A stretch of DNA of 64,000 nucleotides from Sinorhizobium meliloti. GTDB taxonomy: Bacteria; Pseudomonadota; Alphaproteobacteria; Rhizobiales; Rhizobiaceae. A program made the position numbers and the translations under genes. Positions 62,401 through 64,000 of the stretch are shown one piece after another. The notes beneath the pieces were generated by a model, which was not told the origin of the DNA, ran no database searches, and saw only the letters and a list, made by a program, of their open reading frames with translations. Within the stretch, counting starts at the first letter, position 1; each line of letters begins with the position of its first letter. The stretch is taken from positions 1,741,976 to 1,805,975 of the forward strand of contig NZ_CP141212.1 of assembly GCF_035610345.1 (NCBI RefSeq). The letters run 5' to 3'.

Positions 62401-62906
62401 AGTTCGCCTCCTTCCGCTTCGAGCCTCGAGACGTCGATGCGGCCGGTCGCCAGCGCGAAGGGATCGAGGGCGATCGAGATCGCACCGAGCTTGGCGAGGT
62501 GCCGGCCCGAACCGCTCTCCTTCAGAGTCACGCCGCGCGCCTTGAGCGCAATTGCGCCGCCGCCTGTCAAGCGGATGACTGTGCTTTCGACATCGGCGCG
62601 GTAACCCTGGCCGAGCGCGGCGTTGAGCGCGTTGCGTGCCCGGGCATTCAATGGTCCGTCGACGACCCCGCTTTCTATGATGGCGACGAGCGAAGCAACG
62701 GCGATGAAGACAAGGAGGGAACAGCACAGGAAAAGCCGTGCGCAGAAGCGCCACGCCCCGCCCGGGCGGGGCGTGTGCACAATGACCGGGTCGTGCGCCT
62801 GGGCCGAGGGCAACGCGTGCAGCGCGACGATGTCCTCTCTGCGAAAGTCGACTTTTTCGCCGCGGATTTCAGTCATCGGCCCGAGCGTCCGACCTGATCG
62901 CCCCAT
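59490..62906 (-). CDS. AsmA-like / DUF3971 (YhdP-type) large envelope protein
   Basis: 1138 aa. One N-terminal membrane helix (RFCARLFLCCSLLVFIAVASLVAII, residues about 44-67) anchors a very long periplasmic part of repeated beta-strand segments. The C-terminal region (VRRDIDVSTAQFERGYAQLLLDQGAIRVGSGVVRGVDVGATFQGTVRDSNGRMDMTGTFMPAYGLNRLFGELPLIGVLLG) is the AsmA-like C-terminal domain, followed by LLGITFKLTGPFSQPNLTINPLSIIAPGVFR. Proteins of this class (YhdP, TamB, AsmA) bridge inner and outer membranes and move lipids. Start at 62906 is supported by GGGA; 62873 is possible. Monocistronic. Confidence 0.85.
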   Translation of the reverse strand: MGRSGRTLGPMTEIRGEKVDFRREDIVALHALPSAQAHDPVIVHTPRPGGAWRFCARLFLCCSLLVFIAVASLVAIIESGVVDGPLNARARNALNAALGQGYRADVESTVIRLTGGGAIALKARGVTLKESGSGRHLAKLGAISIALDPFALATGRIDVSRLEAEGGELDTGLLPRGEPIDLTAIRIADVGNALEELFAQGDRMSRLTAGRATQTVVLSDFSLKVSGVRGRVVPVEIKTLEFSHDPDSSMRVDGTIAVDGTESLLTAKALGNNGRIAAFEARLDALSLSPFLYHGKSAREEAFGIETTADVTLNASRATDGRKPALTATVKTSKGSFHAGGLVSTLNSSDLNLSYDFERASVEILSSMIRIGRSSFPFTGALIDLDKIAGADRKGFAVDLLLKNASSDPEDIQERPLAFDAKASGRFESDAHRLIFDQLAISSPLGSMAGSLSVAFGKTSPRISFAALSDRLHARAVKQLWPWWLAKGARRWAIGNLFGGTVSDARIEVSIPEGRIASSGGELRLDEKELNINFAIDETRINIAGEIPPLRDTAGHFSLSGERMSVAVRKGAAFFPSGRSVALNGGDFVIADVYEKPLMAEMKIEVAGQADAIAELVRYKPIQALQKTPFAPEDFAGPMTALVGARFGLISDQMPPPPLWQVEMQLEDVTIKRPIAGRSIANLDGKMRIDNERAVLQANALIDGAKMRVALTEPVDGSAGVTRTREISGTLDDAARAKIAPALSGIVKGPVGIDVSLAEDGSQAVKADLGKAILSLPWIGWSKGAGIAAQAAFTIRPVGSITEINDLRLTGEGFGGTGELRVDESGLAAARLRGVRLASGDDFAVTVGRSNGGYSVDLTGTAADIRPALARVKSGSGSKGSGNVKINARLDRVTGFNGEVLSNVNLAYSSRGQQIDDVDLSALTASGQAVVARLVKAGADNTLELTTSDAGAFARFIDIYRNMRGGLLNLRLRDRGANSWRGTVDIRKFSLVGEQRLQSMVSTRAGQDGRSLNEAVRRDIDVSTAQFERGYAQLLLDQGAIRVGSGVVRGVDVGATFQGTVRDSNGRMDMTGTFMPAYGLNRLFGELPLIGVLLGNGRDRGLLGITFKLTGPFSQPNLTINPLSIIAPGVFRNIFEFQ

Positions 62907-63291
62907 TGCGTGTTTCCCATCGGGCCGCTGCCACGTGAGTGATGGCCGGGTCTTTCATTCGCCCCATTTAGATCGATACTCGTCCAACCAAATCAACATG
63001 CTTCGTCTCTCGCGGGAGCGAGAGGACGAGCCATTTCCCCTTTCGCGCAAGATCGCTTGTGGCATTGAGCCAGCACGATTTCACCTCCACTCGAATCCGA
63101 GTTAAAGGATCATACAGTAGCTACGAAGCCGTCCGGCACCTGTCAAATCTATCACAACTCTTCTGGACGGACTTCGGCGATCTCCGATATGCCTCAAGCG
63201 CACTGCATTCGATCCCGAAGACGCTGCACGATTTTGGGACATGCATTAACCGCGGAATGCCCACAAAACGTGACGTAAGAAAGGTTTGATC
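62907..63291. other. intergenic region between the AsmA-like gene and bcp
   Basis: 385 bp between divergent starts. A hairpin CGTC..CTCGC / GCGAG..GACG lies around 63004-63028. An open frame from 63059 on the plus strand lacks a ribosome-binding site and is not believed. Both promoters must be here. Confidence 0.5.
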
Positions 63292-63759
63292 ATGGCAGGA
63301 TTGGGACAAGGCGATATCGCCCCGGAATTCGAACTTCCTCGTGATGGCGGCGGTTCGATCTCGCTCGCTGCGCTGCGCGGAAAGCCGATCGTTCTGTTCT
63401 TCTACCCGAAGGACGATACCAAAGCCTGCACGGAGGAGGCTATCGCCTTCTCGGCTCTGCAGAGGCAATTCCAGGAAGCGGGGATTGCGCTCGTCGGCAT
63501 ATCGCCCGATTCGGCCAAGAGCCACGATCGTTTCGCCAAGAAACACGACCTTACGGTCGCCCTTGGCGCCGACGAGGACAAGGCTGTGGCAAACGCCTAC
63601 GGCGTGTGGGTCGAGAAGAGCATGTACGGCCGCAAATACATGGGCGTCGAGCGGACCACCTTCCTGATCGATCGGCGGGGCGTGATCAGCCGCGTCTGGG
63701 AAAAGGTCAAAGTCCCCGGCCACGCCGACGAGGTTCTGGCCGCCGCAAAGGCGCTTTGA
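63292..63759 (+). CDS. bcp: thioredoxin-dependent peroxiredoxin, Bcp/PrxQ family
   Basis: 155 aa from ATG 63292 (AAAGG nine bases upstream). Peroxidatic cysteine in YPKDDTKACTEEAIAFS (C46), in the family position T-x-x-C-T-x-E; a resolving cysteine five residues later, present in many Bcp, is absent. So it is a 1-Cys type or uses another thiol. Other blocks: GDIAPEFELPRDGGGSISLAALRGKPIVLFFYP, GISPDSAKSHDRFAKKHDLTVALGAD and VERTTFLIDRRG. Removes hydroperoxides in the cytoplasm. Confidence 0.93.
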   Translation: MAGLGQGDIAPEFELPRDGGGSISLAALRGKPIVLFFYPKDDTKACTEEAIAFSALQRQFQEAGIALVGISPDSAKSHDRFAKKHDLTVALGADEDKAVANAYGVWVEKSMYGRKYMGVERTTFLIDRRGVISRVWEKVKVPGHADEVLAAAKAL

Positions 63760-63776
63760 GCGGATACGGCAAGACC

Positions 63777-64000
63777 ATGACGCGACTTCCGCAATTCCAC
63801 AGCCTGCGCGGCGCCGCCGTCGAAGCGATCCGTGCCGCCGATCTTGCCGTCAAGACCGAACTTGCGCAGGAGGCGGCGCGGCGCTGGCAGGCGCGAACGC
63901 TGTCCCTGCGCTCGCCTTTGGACCGCGCCGTGCCCGAACGGCCCGGCCGCCCGGAAAGACCCGTTCTGACGCCACCGACCCAGGTCAAGCGGCGCTCGCT
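63777..64000 (+). CDS. DUF455 family ferritin-like protein, N-terminal part
   Basis: Begins with ATG 63777, 17 bp after bcp, and runs off the right edge. The visible 74 residues include LRGAAVEAIRAADLAVKTEL, RRWQARTLSLRSPLDRAVPERPGRPERP and KRRS. This proline/arginine-rich N-terminus is typical of DUF455 proteins, which have a ferritin-like helical core further on. Probably co-transcribed with bcp. The core is outside the window. Confidence 0.8.
   Translation, partial: MTRLPQFHSLRGAAVEAIRAADLAVKTELAQEAARRWQARTLSLRSPLDRAVPERPGRPERPVLTPPTQVKRRS

Noticed and set aside
63059-63289. 76-aa frame upstream of bcp
   Set aside because: No ribosome-binding site, no recognisable fold, and it lies where the bcp promoter must be.

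Overview
The window is about 64 kb of GC-rich alpha-proteobacterial chromosome. Gene content and order point to Sinorhizobium (Ensifer), probably S. meliloti or S. medicae: phosphatidylcholine synthase (pcs), class I PHA synthase (phaC), a sufBCDS operon preceded by a second cysteine desulfurase, a tRNA-Glu array, Rhizobiales mosaic intergenic palindromes, and S. meliloti-type promoters (CTTGAC-N17-CTATAA). The species call is inference from protein resemblance and style, since no database search was run. No rRNA, phage, CRISPR array or intact insertion sequence was seen.

Layout. 0-4.7 kb: 5' end of a quinone oxidoreductase gene, pcs, a UbiH-type hydroxylase, an AEC transporter, a CcdA-like protein and tRNA-Lys, with 60-bp tandem repeats. 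4.8-10.6 kb: an accessory stretch of very small genes (secreted basic proteins, DUF1236-like proteins, 24-54 aa membrane peptides). It holds five GGAAC-N18-TT matches to the promoter of RpoE2, the general stress sigma factor, and two related candidate sRNAs. 10.7-13 kb: a GlxA/AraC-type regulator diverging from an outer-membrane beta-barrel gene. 13.0-22.1 kb: a tightly coupled eight-gene operon. It encodes a DctQ-DctM fused TRAP permease and binding protein, two SDR dehydrogenases, an IclR regulator, a thiolase, an acyl-CoA synthetase and a tandem PPC-domain protein. Together they look like an uptake and CoA-dependent degradation pathway for an unknown organic acid.

22.5-25.4 kb: a sulfur module with an Lrp/AsnC regulator diverging from a class-V PLP enzyme and a persulfide-dioxygenase-like hydrolase. 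25.6-33.1 kb: a BCCT-like transporter, small secreted or membrane proteins, a methyltransferase, an RTX protein, tRNA-Arg, an NDUFS4-like protein, tRNA-Pro, a DUF192 protein, a double cold-shock protein and a glyoxalase. 33.5-46.8 kb: an M15-type lipoprotein, four tRNA-Glu genes, then recJ, hom and alaC on the minus strand, and phaC, sfsA, map, radC and sthA on the plus strand.

46.9-54.1 kb: the suf operon, in transcription order cysteine desulfurase, sufB, sufC, sufD, sufS, sufT, sufA. A dyad operator overlaps the -35 box of its promoter. 54.1-64 kb: an alpha/beta hydrolase, palindromic repeats with a decayed GIY-YIG gene, a diguanylate cyclase, anmK, tyrS, a large AsmA-like protein, a peroxiredoxin and the start of a DUF455 ferritin-like gene.
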